NCBI GenBank assembly: GCA_964351025.1
Contig: CAYGLV010000033.1
Coordinates: 1-26,592, forward strand
DNA from: CAYGLV01 sp964351025
GTDB lineage: Bacteria > Actinomycetota > Thermoleophilia > Gaiellales > Gaiellaceae
Direction: 5' to 3'
Length of the DNA: 26,592 bases
Of this stretch, positions 7,032 to 14,426 are shown in pieces. Position numbers and translations under genes: made by a program. Position 1 is the stretch's first letter. Every line of letters starts with the position of its first letter. A model generated the notes under the pieces. It saw only the letters and a list, made by a program, of their open reading frames with translations. It was not told where the DNA came from and made no database searches.

Positions 7032-7964
7032 TCAAACCCCCGCGAGCCGCTCCCCAAGGGCCGTGAGGTCCTCGCGCGCCCGCGCCGGGTCGCCTGAGAG
7101 CGCGACCGTCTCGGCGCCGGCGAGCGGCTCGACGACGAGCCCACCGAACACGACGCAGCGCACGCCGGCCTCGGCGCAGCGGCGGGCGACGAGCGCAGGC
7201 GCCTTGCCCTCCGCGGTCGTGCGGTCGACTGTCCCCTCGCCGGTGACGACGAGGTCATAGCCGCTCGGCTCGAAGCCGATCGTCTCGAGCACGAGCTCGG
7301 CCCCGGGCCGCAGCTCTGCGCCCAGGGCGGCGAGCGCGGCTCCGAGGCCGCCGGCGGCACCCGAGCCCGGCAGTCCGGCGTACGGAGCAAGGTCTCGCAT
7401 CCCCGCCAGCCGCCGCTCGAGCAGCGGGATCGTCTCCTCGGTCGCCCCCTTCTGCGGCCCGAACAGGCGCGCGGCGTCGGGCAGGAGCGTTGCGACGTCG
7501 CAGGCGGCCTGCACCGGCACCGGCAGCCCACCGAAGAGCTGGAGGAGGCCCGCGCCGCCGTCCACGGTTGCGGAGCCGCCGAGACAGACGAGCAAGGCGT
7601 CGGCGCCGCCGTCGAGAGCGGCGTGGAGCAGCTCGCCGAGACCCCGGCTCGAGGCTGTCAGCGGGTCGAGTCGCGCCGGGTCGAGCGGGATCGCCTCGGC
7701 CGCCTCGACGACCGCCGTCCCGTCCGGCAAAACGAGCCAGCGTCCGGGCCGCGGCACCCCGAACGCGTCGCTCACGACTGCCTCGTGCCACTTACCGCCG
7801 AGCGCCGAATAGAGGACGTCTGCGGTTCCCTCGCCGCCGTCGGCGACGGGCAGCTCGTCCACCTCCGCGCCACGACTTCGCAAGCCTCGAGCCAGTGCGT
7901 CCGCCGCGGCGGACGCACTGAGGACGCCCTTGAGGCTAGCCGGGCACGCCAGCGCGCGAGACAC
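7032..7964 (-). CDS. Glycerate kinase (GK type 1 family)
   Basis: A 310-aa kinase forming phosphoglycerate from D-glycerate and ATP. ADGGEGTAD (41-49) is the family's glycine-rich motif; LGGSATVDGGAG lies mid-protein and TGEGTVDRTTAEGK near the C-terminal third, both as in GarK/GlxK-type enzymes. The N-terminus reads ACPASLKG where the family usually has APDSFKG, so the Asp is replaced by Ala. I place the start at GTG 7964, about 12 residues before the conserved KG, the family norm; an ATG at 7988 would add eight residues (RRRR-rich) and cannot be excluded. AGGAGG lies 12 bases before the GTG. It overlaps the upstream flippase-like gene by 29 bases and is last in the minus-strand operon. Linkage to a glycosyltransferase might mean a glycerate-containing glycoconjugate, but central metabolism is the simpler role. 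Confidence 0.87.
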   Translation of the reverse strand: MSRALACPASLKGVLSASAAADALARGLRSRGAEVDELPVADGGEGTADVLYSALGGKWHEAVVSDAFGVPRPGRWLVLPDGTAVVEAAEAIPLDPARLDPLTASSRGLGELLHAALDGGADALLVCLGGSATVDGGAGLLQLFGGLPVPVQAACDVATLLPDAARLFGPQKGATEETIPLLERRLAGMRDLAPYAGLPGSGAAGGLGAALAALGAELRPGAELVLETIGFEPSGYDLVVTGEGTVDRTTAEGKAPALVARRCAEAGVRCVVFGGLVVEPLAGAETVALSGDPARAREDLTALGERLAGV

Positions 7965-9009
7965 GCGCGGTGCTCTCCTCCTGCGCATCGGCCTCGGCGT
8001 CGGCGTCGAGCTCCACGTTCGTCGCGTCCTGCATCCCGCGGAGGGTGGCGAACGAGAGGCCCTCGCGCGCGAGGAAAGCGAGCCCGACGCCGACGCCGAC
8101 CGACATCTCGACGGCCTGCAGGACGATCCCGTAGGCAAACCCTTCGCTGTAGGCGACGCCGTACTGGACGAGTGGCAGTGCCACGGCCGCCTGGAGGAGG
8201 CCGAAATTGCCCGGCCAGAGCGGGAAGATGGTGGCGACGTTCATCAGCAGCAGCACGAGCCCGGCCGCCGGCAGCGGCGCGTGCACGTCGAACGCCCGCA
8301 TCGCGACGTAGACGGCGAGCAGCTGCATGAACCAGCCGGCGCACTGGAAGAGGATCGCGCCCGCGGCCGCCAGCGGCGCCTTCATCACCGAAAGCCCTTG
8401 CCGCGCCATCTGGAGCAGCCGCTGGACGGGTCCCGCTCCATCCAGGACGGGCCGGTGGTGCCGTCGGGCGCTCCCCATCGCGAAGGCGAAGAGCGCGATG
8501 CCGATCCCCGAGACGACGATCAGGCTCGTCACCGCCCAGTGCGGGATCTTCGCCGTCAGCAGCACGTACGCGACCAGCAGCAGGGCCGGCACGACGTCGA
8601 ACAGCCGGTGGGCGAAGACGGTGCCGGCGAGCGCGGCACTCGTGCCGCGCCCGTGCGGCAGTCGGCGCCGGAGCACGGCGACGCGAGCCAGCTCGCCGAT
8701 CCGGCCGGGGAGCACCGCGTTGCCGAGCAGCCCGATGCCGAAAGCCGAGAAGACGCGGTGGAAGGCCGGCTGCGGCGGATCGAGCGCCTGGCCGATGGTC
8801 AGCCGCCAGGCGACTGCGCGCGAGAGCACCGAGACGAGGTTGAGCCCGACCGCGAACGCGATCCAGCTCCAGTTGACGGGATCGAACGCGTGGTAGACGA
8901 TGCTCCAGTCAGGCCCTCGCTGCCAGAGGAGAAGCGCGACGCCGGCGAACATCGGCAGCACGAGCGCCACGCGCACCCACGGGTTGCGGGGGATCCGGAG
9001 CCCGTTCAC
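7936..9009 (-). CDS. Flippase-like membrane protein (LPG synthase TM / UPF0104 family)
   Basis: A 357-aa polytopic membrane protein with about eight membrane segments. The order of conserved pieces is that of the lysylphosphatidylglycerol synthase transmembrane-domain family: RAVAWRLTIGQ, then FGIGLLGNAVLPGRIGELARVAVL, a long middle helical region, and MNVATIFPLWPGNFGLLQAAVALPLVQYG near the end. Members without the aminoacyltransferase domain often sit with glycosyltransferases and are thought to move or help assemble lipid-linked sugars. The C-terminus is an acidic tail rich in Asp, Ala and Glu. The GTG start overlaps the glycosyltransferase stop by four bases (GTGA), so the two proteins are made together. 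It probably acts with that glycosyltransferase on a glycolipid; substrate unknown. Confidence 0.85.
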   Translation of the reverse strand: MNGLRIPRNPWVRVALVLPMFAGVALLLWQRGPDWSIVYHAFDPVNWSWIAFAVGLNLVSVLSRAVAWRLTIGQALDPPQPAFHRVFSAFGIGLLGNAVLPGRIGELARVAVLRRRLPHGRGTSAALAGTVFAHRLFDVVPALLLVAYVLLTAKIPHWAVTSLIVVSGIGIALFAFAMGSARRHHRPVLDGAGPVQRLLQMARQGLSVMKAPLAAAGAILFQCAGWFMQLLAVYVAMRAFDVHAPLPAAGLVLLLMNVATIFPLWPGNFGLLQAAVALPLVQYGVAYSEGFAYGIVLQAVEMSVGVGVGLAFLAREGLSFATLRGMQDATNVELDADAEADAQEESTARVSRAGVPG

Positions 9010-10148
9010 GCAGCAGCCCGCCCGCTCTGCGCCGCGAGGACGGTCTCGTAGATCGTGAGCAACCGGCGCGCGATGTCCGGCCACGCGTACTGGGCGCAGG
9101 CGAGCTCCCGGGCGGCGGCGCCGAGCGCGACGCGGGTCGGCTCGTCGGCGAGCAACGCCGCTACGGCGTCTGCCAGGGTGGCCGGGTCTCCGGGCCGGAC
9201 GGCAACCGCGGTCTCGGGGGTCATCACGTCCCGGTAGCCGCTGATGTCGGATGCGACGACCGGTGTCGCGCAGGCGAAGGCTCGTGTCAGCACCATGCCG
9301 AAGCTCTCGCCGCCGAGCGACGGGGCGATGAGAGCCTTGGCCGAGAGAAGCTCGGCGGTGAGGTCCTCCTGGCTGAGGAAGCCGAGAACGTCGATCCCCT
9401 CGTCGGGGATGCGCAGGCGCGTCAGCAGCAGCCGCACCGCGAGCGGGTCGGCGCCGATCACGCGCAGCCGCGTGCGGGTGCGGCGGCGGATTTCCGGCCA
9501 CGCGCGCAGCAGCACCTGCAGGCCCTTGCGGGGCTCCTGGCGGCCTGCGAAGACGACTCTGTCCTCGCGCCCGGCCGGGTCGGCCTCGTCAGGGATCAGC
9601 ACGCCGTTCGGGATCACCTCGTAGTCGCCGGGCAGCCAGCGGGCTGCGGAGACCCGAGCCTGCTCGGAGACGGCGATGCGATGATCGACACGGTCGGCGA
9701 GAAAGCCCCAGACCGGGGTGGCGGCGCGCATCCAGCCGAGCTTGCCGGAGGCGTGCCACGTGGCGACGATCGGCGCGGGTGCGAGCGACAGCGCCGAGAC
9801 GCAGATCGCCGGCGTCATCGGCTCGTGCAGGTGGAGGATGTCGAACCGCTCCGCCGCGAACATCCGCCGCATGCGGAAGAACGTGCGCGGGCTGAGAACG
9901 ATGTTCGGCAGCGATCCGTTGGCCGGCACGATCACCGAGCGGCCGACGGGGATCACCTCGGGAGGCGCGACCCCGGGCCGCCCGACGCGCGGGTGGAGGA
10001 CGCGGGTGAACTGCCCCGGCGGGTCGTTGCCTATCACGAGGCGCACGTCGACGCCGAGCTCGCGCAGAGCGCCGGCCTGCAATTCCGCGTGCTCGACGAC
10101 TGCCCCCCAGAAGGACCACGAGAAGGGGACGACTATGCCGACCTTCAC
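9006..10148 (-). CDS. GT4 glycosyltransferase, PimA-like
   Basis: A 380-aa GT-B fold enzyme. The N-terminus GIVVPFSWSFWGAVVEH (4-20) aligns with the PimA-type start (YSW...PGGV), HLHEP (106-110) and TWHASGK (130-136) follow, and the donor-binding half has GRQEPRKG (202-209) with the Arg203/Lys208 pair that holds the nucleotide diphosphate. The final motif is GESFGMVLTRAFA: Glu281 is kept, but the second Glu of the EX7E motif is Arg289. The acceptor loop PGGV is also WGAV. These changes suggest altered donor handling rather than loss of fold. The product is probably a glycolipid, given the flippase-like partner encoded next with a four-base overlap. The GTG start lies six bases after TAGACT, which includes the stop codon of the MFS gene. 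Confidence 0.87.
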   Translation of the reverse strand: MKVGIVVPFSWSFWGAVVEHAELQAGALRELGVDVRLVIGNDPPGQFTRVLHPRVGRPGVAPPEVIPVGRSVIVPANGSLPNIVLSPRTFFRMRRMFAAERFDILHLHEPMTPAICVSALSLAPAPIVATWHASGKLGWMRAATPVWGFLADRVDHRIAVSEQARVSAARWLPGDYEVIPNGVLIPDEADPAGREDRVVFAGRQEPRKGLQVLLRAWPEIRRRTRTRLRVIGADPLAVRLLLTRLRIPDEGIDVLGFLSQEDLTAELLSAKALIAPSLGGESFGMVLTRAFACATPVVASDISGYRDVMTPETAVAVRPGDPATLADAVAALLADEPTRVALGAAARELACAQYAWPDIARRLLTIYETVLAAQSGRAAA

Positions 10149-10154
10149 CAGCTG

Positions 10155-10160
10155 AGTCTA
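10155..10160 (-). promoter_or_regulatory. -10 box for the glycosyltransferase operon
   Basis: On the minus strand TAGACT is followed by six bases and the GTG at 10148. Its first three bases are the TAG stop codon of the upstream MFS gene. It predicts a leaderless transcript for the glycosyltransferase, flippase-like protein and glycerate kinase, independent of the MFS gene. Confidence 0.55.
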
Positions 10161-11177
10161 TGTCCGATCGCGGTCGCGGAAGAGCGCGTACAGGGCAAGG
10201 TCGTAGATGATCTTCAGCCCGCCGGCGATCAGGAACGGCGCCGCCAGCGTGCTCTGGAGGAGTGGTCCGGCGACGAGCGGTGCGATCGGGCGGGCGACCG
10301 CGCGCGCGGTGCTCGTGTACGCGGCGGCCGCGATGCGCTCGCCCGGCTCGACGGCGGCGACGACGAACGCCTGCCGCGTCGGGACGTCCATCTGGCTCAG
10401 TGCGAAGCGTGCGAAGAGCACCGCGATCGCCGTGCCGAGGGTGGGCGCGAACGGGACGGCGGCGAGCAAGAGGTTCGAGGGCAGGTGCGTGAAGACCATC
10501 GTCCGGATCAGCCCGATCCGGCCGGCGAGCCACACCGCAGCCTGGAAGGAGAGGGCCTGCAGGAGCCCCGTTGTGAAGAACACGGCGCCGAGCAGCTGCG
10601 GCGAGGCGTCGAACTTCCGGCTGAGCCAGTACGCGAGGAAGCTCTGAACGACGAACCCACCGCCGAAGCTGTCGAGCGCGAAGAGCGCCGAGAGGCGCGC
10701 GACGATCCCCCTCGAACGCTGGAGCGCCGGTCGCGGGCCGCTCCGGGGGCCGGCCTCGACGCGCGCCGAGAGCGTCGCCGCGGCGGCGAGGCCGAGAGCC
10801 GCGGCCGCCGCGTAGGCGAAGAGCAGCCGCTGGCCACCCGGCAGTCCGGCCGCGAGCGCTCCGAGCGCGCCCGCGAGCACGGCAACCGTGTTGTAGAGAC
10901 CGAACAGGCGGACCACGCCGCCCTCGGGGGCCGTGTGCGGCAGCATCGCCGTCTCGAGCACCGTCAGCGGCCCGGAGTCGTTCGCGTCGGTGGAGAGCGT
11001 GCCGGTGAGCGCCGCGAGGACGAGCGCGGGGGGCCACGTCGTGAGGGCGAACACCGTCCCGGCGATCCCCATCACGAGCAGCAGCAGCCGGTAGGACCGC
11101 CGCCGCCCGGCCCGCTCGGCGTAGCGAGCGAGCAGGACCGAGGCGAGCGCCGACCCGGCGAGGATCGCGGCGAGCAC
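10158..11177 (-). CDS. MFS transporter (start codon unresolved; reads on to about 11312)
   Basis: From GTG 11177, the first standard start, this gives 339 aa of a major facilitator with about 11 membrane segments. The loop ARYAERAGRRRSYR (about 18-31) is the cytoplasmic motif A region between membrane segments 2 and 3. Upstream, the same frame is open to a TGA at 11331-11333 and encodes what looks like the missing first segment. The full protein therefore probably begins near 11312 (about 384 aa), where the codon is GTA; no ATG, GTG or TTG exists between the TGA and 11177. Either the start is mutated, the base is miscalled, or a rare start is used. RARFALSQMDVPTRQAF-like sequence in the second half suits a drug or metabolite exporter, but the substrate is unknown. 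Divergent from the VOC gene. Confidence 0.75.
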   Translation of the reverse strand: MLAAILAGSALASVLLARYAERAGRRRSYRLLLLVMGIAGTVFALTTWPPALVLAALTGTLSTDANDSGPLTVLETAMLPHTAPEGGVVRLFGLYNTVAVLAGALGALAAGLPGGQRLLFAYAAAAALGLAAAATLSARVEAGPRSGPRPALQRSRGIVARLSALFALDSFGGGFVVQSFLAYWLSRKFDASPQLLGAVFFTTGLLQALSFQAAVWLAGRIGLIRTMVFTHLPSNLLLAAVPFAPTLGTAIAVLFARFALSQMDVPTRQAFVVAAVEPGERIAAAAYTSTARAVARPIAPLVAGPLLQSTLAAPFLIAGGLKIIYDLALYALFRDRDRT

Positions 11178-11312
11178 GAGCCCGACCTCCGCACCGCTCA
11201 GGCCTTCGCGCTCGAGCGTCAGCCCGATCGTGACGCTGCCAAGGCCGTAGGCGGCGGCCCGCAGCCCCTGGACAGCGAGCAGCGCACGGGCGTCACGGGT
11301 CAGCTCGACTAC
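11178..11312 (-). other. In-frame upstream coding of the MFS transporter (apparent N-terminus and TM1)
   Basis: Reading the minus strand from GTA 11312, the frame encodes VVELTRDARALLAVQG, then LRAAAYGLGSVTIGLT and EREGLSGAEVGLV, joining without a stop to the GTG at 11177. This is a convincing MFS start: a short polar lead, one hydrophobic helix, and the periplasmic loop into helix 2. It fills what would otherwise be a 157-base gap. The lack of a standard start codon is the anomaly. TACCGA (minus, 11319-11324) lies exactly six bases before the GTA, as at other genes here. Confidence 0.6.
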
Positions 11313-11318
11313 CGCTCC

Positions 11319-11328
11319 TCGGTACGCT
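11319..11328. promoter_or_regulatory. Overlapping divergent -10 boxes, MFS / VOC genes
   Basis: TACGCT (11323-11328, plus) precedes ATG 11335 by six bases. TACCGA (11319-11324, minus) precedes the putative MFS start GTA 11312 by six bases. The two boxes share the TA step of a GTAC palindrome. The plus box is good; the minus box lacks the final T and is less certain. Confidence 0.5.
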
Positions 11329-11334
11329 GCTCAT

Positions 11335-12258
11335 ATGCGCCTGGAGGGTATCCACCACGTGACCTGCATCACGGGTGACGCGCCTGGAAACGTCGACTTC
11401 TACACGCGCGTCCTCGGCCTGCGGCTCGTCAAGAAGACCGTCAACCAGGACGACCCGACGGTCTACCACCTCTTCTACGCCGACGAGCTCGGGAGCGCGG
11501 GCAGCGACATCACGTTCTTCGAGTATCCCGGCGCCGCACGCGGGCGGCCCGGTGGAGGGATGGTGCACACGATCACGTGGCGCGTCGCCTCCGAGGACGC
11601 GCTCGGCTTTTGGGCCGAACGGCTCGCGGACGAGGGGCTCACGGCGGAGCGCGACGGCGCCCGCCTGCGCTTCGCCGACCCGGAGGGCCTCGGGCTCGAG
11701 CTGGCGGTCGTCGCGACCGCCGACGCGCCGCTGCTCGCGGCGCATCCCGAGATCCCGGCCGACCTCGCACTGCAGGGCTTCGACGGAGTGCGCGCCTTCA
11801 GCCGCGATCCGGAGCGCAGCCGGCCGCTCCTCGAGGGGGCGCTTCGCTTCACGCCGGACGGTGACGCGGCCTGGGATGTGCGCGGCGAGCGGCGCGGCGG
11901 GCTCTACGCCTACGAGCCTGCGCCCGGACCGGGCACTCCGGGCGCAGGGACGGTGCACCATGTCGCCTGGTCCTCCACGATGGCCGCCCACGAGGCGTGG
12001 CGGGATGTCATCGCCGCGGCGGGAATGCAGATCACCGACGTGATCGACCGCTTCTGGTTCCGCTCGCTCTACTTCCGCGAGCCGAGCGGAGTGCTCTTCG
12101 AGATCGCGACGCTCGGGCCCGGCTTCGCGATCGACGAGGACCAGGAGCACCTCGGCGAGGCCCTGATCCTGCCGCCCGCCTTCGAGCACCTGCGGGCGCG
12201 GATCGAGCCCGTGCTGACGCCGCTGCCGGACCCGCGGGCTGCCTGGCCCGCCGCGTGA
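11335..12258 (+). CDS. VOC-family ring-cleaving dioxygenase-like protein (MhqO type)
   Basis: A 307-aa protein with tandem glyoxalase/bleomycin-resistance (VOC) modules. The N-terminal half has EGIHHVTCITGD (4-15) with His8; the C-terminal half has TVHHVAW (206-212) with His209 and LFEIAT (254-259) with Glu256. These three residues would bind one divalent metal, as in extradiol-type VOC enzymes. It resembles the MhqO/MhqA-like group linked to quinone and catechol resistance in Bacillus. That specificity is inferred, and the natural substrate is unknown. The ATG is six bases after a TACGCT box with no Shine-Dalgarno sequence, so the mRNA should be leaderless. The stop overlaps the next start (GTGA), coupling it to a MhqD-like hydrolase, which strengthens the MhqO/MhqD reading. 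Confidence 0.82.
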   Translation: MRLEGIHHVTCITGDAPGNVDFYTRVLGLRLVKKTVNQDDPTVYHLFYADELGSAGSDITFFEYPGAARGRPGGGMVHTITWRVASEDALGFWAERLADEGLTAERDGARLRFADPEGLGLELAVVATADAPLLAAHPEIPADLALQGFDGVRAFSRDPERSRPLLEGALRFTPDGDAAWDVRGERRGGLYAYEPAPGPGTPGAGTVHHVAWSSTMAAHEAWRDVIAAAGMQITDVIDRFWFRSLYFREPSGVLFEIATLGPGFAIDEDQEHLGEALILPPAFEHLRARIEPVLTPLPDPRAAWPAA

Positions 12259-12887
12259 GCGAGACCCTTGGCGCTCTCGTCCGCCCGGCGGCCGGCGACC
12301 CGGAGGGGGCTCTCGTCCTCTTCCACGGCCGCGGCGCCGACGAGCACGACCTCTTCCCGCTGCTCGACGCCCTCGACCCGGAGCGTCGCCTGCTCGGGCT
12401 GACTCCGCGCGGGCCGCTCTCGCTGCCGCCCGGGGGCGCGCACTGGTACCAGCTCGGCGGGATCCCCACTCCGGATCCGGCGACCTTCCGCCCCACCTTC
12501 GAGCTGGCCACAAACTGGCTCGACGAACTGCCGTTCCCGACCGACCGGGTCGTGCTCGGAGGCTTCTCCCAGGGCGCGGTGATGAGCCTGGCGCTCGGGC
12601 TCGGCGCGGGGCGGCCGCGCCCGGCCGCGATCGTCGCGCTGTCCGGGTTCGTGCCCGAGGTCGAAGGCTTCGAGCTCGACCTCGCGGAGCTCGACGGCTA
12701 CCCGGTCGCAATCGGGCACGGCACCCTCGACCCGGTGATCTCAGTCGAGTGGAGCCGCGCCGCCCGAACCGCACTCGAGTCCGCTGGAGCGAGCGTGACC
12801 TACCGCGAGTCGCCGCTGCCGCACACGGTCGACCCTGCGTTCCTGCCCGAGCTGCGGGCGTTCGTCACGCAGGCGCTCAGCGCGTAA
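12255..12887 (+). CDS. Phospholipase/carboxylesterase-family hydrolase (MhqD-like)
   Basis: A 210-aa alpha/beta hydrolase of the carboxylesterase/thioesterase group. LFHGRGADEHDL (22-33) is the oxyanion region, GGFSQGAVMS (102-111) holds nucleophile Ser105, HGTLDPVI (155-162) holds Asp159, and LPHTV (188-192) holds His190, so the triad is complete. The length is typical. It lacks a signal peptide and should be cytosolic. The GTG start is inside the overlap with the VOC gene stop. In Bacillus, mhqO and mhqD products act together against quinone-like electrophiles; here the same pair is encoded as one operon, suggesting ring cleavage followed by ester or thioester hydrolysis. Convergent with the deaminase gene with ten bases between stops. 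Confidence 0.85.
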   Translation: MSETLGALVRPAAGDPEGALVLFHGRGADEHDLFPLLDALDPERRLLGLTPRGPLSLPPGGAHWYQLGGIPTPDPATFRPTFELATNWLDELPFPTDRVVLGGFSQGAVMSLALGLGAGRPRPAAIVALSGFVPEVEGFELDLAELDGYPVAIGHGTLDPVISVEWSRAARTALESAGASVTYRESPLPHTVDPAFLPELRAFVTQALSA

Positions 12888-12897
12888 CGGCGTCCGC

Positions 12898-13503
12898 TCA
12901 GATCGCGAGCGCAAACGCGTCGGCGAGCGTCGTCGCATCCGGCGGGGCCGGAAGCAACCGCGCCAGCTCGAGGAGATCGGGTCGCGAGCGTCGATACAGC
13001 GCTGCGACATGGCTGTCGGGAACACGCCAGAGCATGTGCCGCAGGTGGAGAAGCTCTGGAAACACCCCGATCGGGCCCGGCAGCGGACCCTCGACCTCGA
13101 GCGGATGCACGCGCATGTCCTCGCTCGGCAGGAGCTTGCCGACGGCGCCGCCGTACGGGTCGGCGCCCGCATAGCGGAGACCACCGAGTCGTGCGGTCGT
13201 CGCGGCCGCCAGGCAGAGATGACACGGCTCGAGGACGGTGTAGAGCGTCAGGTCGCCGTAGGCTCGCTCGGCGGACAGCCCGACGAGCGCGTTGATCTCG
13301 GCGTGGCCGAGCCGCGTTCCCGCAAGCTGGCCGTCGTGCGGCGCGTCGAAGATCCGGTTGCGCCCGCGCGAGACGACTGTCCCATCTGCACCGGCGGCAA
13401 CGGCTCCGACCGGGATCGTCCCTGCGAGGTACGCCTCCCACATTAGGGCGAACGCCTCGCGCCACGGCGGCTCGAGTTCTTCCAGAGTGACCGCGCCGTC
13501 CAC
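12898..13503 (-). CDS. Cytidine/deoxycytidylate deaminase-fold nucleoside deaminase (TadA-like)
   Basis: A 201-aa zinc-dependent deaminase. HAEINAL (67-73) supplies zinc ligand His67 and catalytic Glu69; EPCHLC (92-97) supplies Cys94 and Cys97. PVGAVAAG (31-38) is the substrate-side strand typical of TadA and guanine-deaminase-like members. After the catalytic core (to about residue 125) there is an extra C-terminal helical part of about 75 residues with no family I recognise (LLHLRHMLWRVPDSH and onwards), longer than tRNA-editing TadA. It may therefore act on a free base or nucleoside rather than tRNA. The GTG start lies two bases after the esterase stop on the same strand, implying co-transcription. 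An adenosine-deaminase-like gene is encoded nearby on the other strand. Confidence 0.8.
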   Translation of the reverse strand: MDGAVTLEELEPPWREAFALMWEAYLAGTIPVGAVAAGADGTVVSRGRNRIFDAPHDGQLAGTRLGHAEINALVGLSAERAYGDLTLYTVLEPCHLCLAAATTARLGGLRYAGADPYGGAVGKLLPSEDMRVHPLEVEGPLPGPIGVFPELLHLRHMLWRVPDSHVAALYRRSRPDLLELARLLPAPPDATTLADAFALAI

Positions 13504-13505
13504 CG

Positions 13506-14420
13506 CTACGTCGCACTCACGGCGGCGGCGAGCTCGTCGAGCGCGTCGTGGGCTCGGGCGACGACACCGCCGTGGCGGAGGAAGCCGTGCACCATGCCGT
13601 CGTAGCGCGACAACGTCACCGGCACGCCGGCCTGCTCGAGCCGCCGTGCGTACGCCTCGCCCTCGTCGCGCAGCACGTCGGCCTCCGCGGTCTGCACGAG
13701 CGCGGGCGCCACCCCGCGCAGGTCGGGTGCGCGCAGCGGCGAAGCTTCGGGGAGGGAGCCGTCACCGTGCGGGCCGAGGTACCGCTCCCAGAACCAGCGC
13801 ATCCCCTCCCGCGTCAGCCCGTACCCGTCGGCGAACTCCTCGTAGGAGCCGGTGTCGAGCGCGTGGTCGACAACCGGGTAGACGAGCGCCTGCAGCGCGA
13901 GCGGGAGCCCGGCGTCACGCGCCCGCAGAGCGACCGCGGCGGCGAGGTTCCCTCCCGACGAGTCGCCTCCGACCGCGAGCCGAGCGGGGTCGAGCCCGAG
14001 CGCCGCGGCCTCGCTCGCCGCCCAGCGCGTGGCCGTCCAGGCGTCCTCGAGCGCAGCCGGGAAGCGGTGCTCGGGCGCCAGCCGGTAGTCCACCGAGCAG
14101 ACGAGCGCGCCGGCACGCCGGCAGAGCGCGCGGCAGACACCGTCGTGGCTGTCGAGGCTGCCGACCACCCAGCCGCCCCCGTGCAGCCAGATGAGGCCGG
14201 CGAACGGCTCCTCGCCCTCGGGCCGGTAGACCCGCACCCGCACGGGCCCCGCCGGACCGGGCGCCGAGAGCTCGTCGACGCCGGCAACGGGCTCCGGAGG
14301 GCCGCCGAGACGCTCGCTCTCCACGTCCACCTCGAGCCGCCTCTCGGCGACCGTCTCCTCCGAAAACGGCAGCGCCTGCCGCGTCTCGAGATACGCCCGG
14401 GCCTGGGGGTCCAGCTCCAC
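13506..14420 (-). CDS. Alpha/beta hydrolase, hormone-sensitive-lipase family esterase
   Basis: A 304-aa cytosolic esterase of the HSL (bacterial family IV) type. WLHGGGWVVGS (78-88) is the oxyanion-hole HGGG, DYRLAPEHRFPA (111-122) is the next conserved block, GDSSGGNLA (152-160) holds nucleophile Ser154, AEADVLRDEG (245-254) holds Asp248, and DGMVHGF (274-280) holds His278. The triad and all family landmarks are intact. It likely hydrolyses short acyl esters; the natural substrate is unknown. The GTG at 14420 (VELDPQAR) matches the usual family N-terminus and follows TATAAC by six bases, so the longer open frame upstream is not used. It heads a two-gene unit with the deaminase, two bases downstream. 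Confidence 0.9.
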   Translation of the reverse strand: MELDPQARAYLETRQALPFSEETVAERRLEVDVESERLGGPPEPVAGVDELSAPGPAGPVRVRVYRPEGEEPFAGLIWLHGGGWVVGSLDSHDGVCRALCRRAGALVCSVDYRLAPEHRFPAALEDAWTATRWAASEAAALGLDPARLAVGGDSSGGNLAAAVALRARDAGLPLALQALVYPVVDHALDTGSYEEFADGYGLTREGMRWFWERYLGPHGDGSLPEASPLRAPDLRGVAPALVQTAEADVLRDEGEAYARRLEQAGVPVTLSRYDGMVHGFLRHGGVVARAHDALDELAAAVSAT

Positions 14421-14426
14421 GACTCG

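Noticed and set aside
9681..11378. Plus-strand open frame of more than 500 codons opposite the glycosyltransferase and MFS genes
   Set aside because: Composition is an Arg/Glu/Gly/Asp mixture with no hydrophobic core; the minus-strand genes have clear families. Antisense shadow. The same applies to the frame opposite purH (18712-20604).
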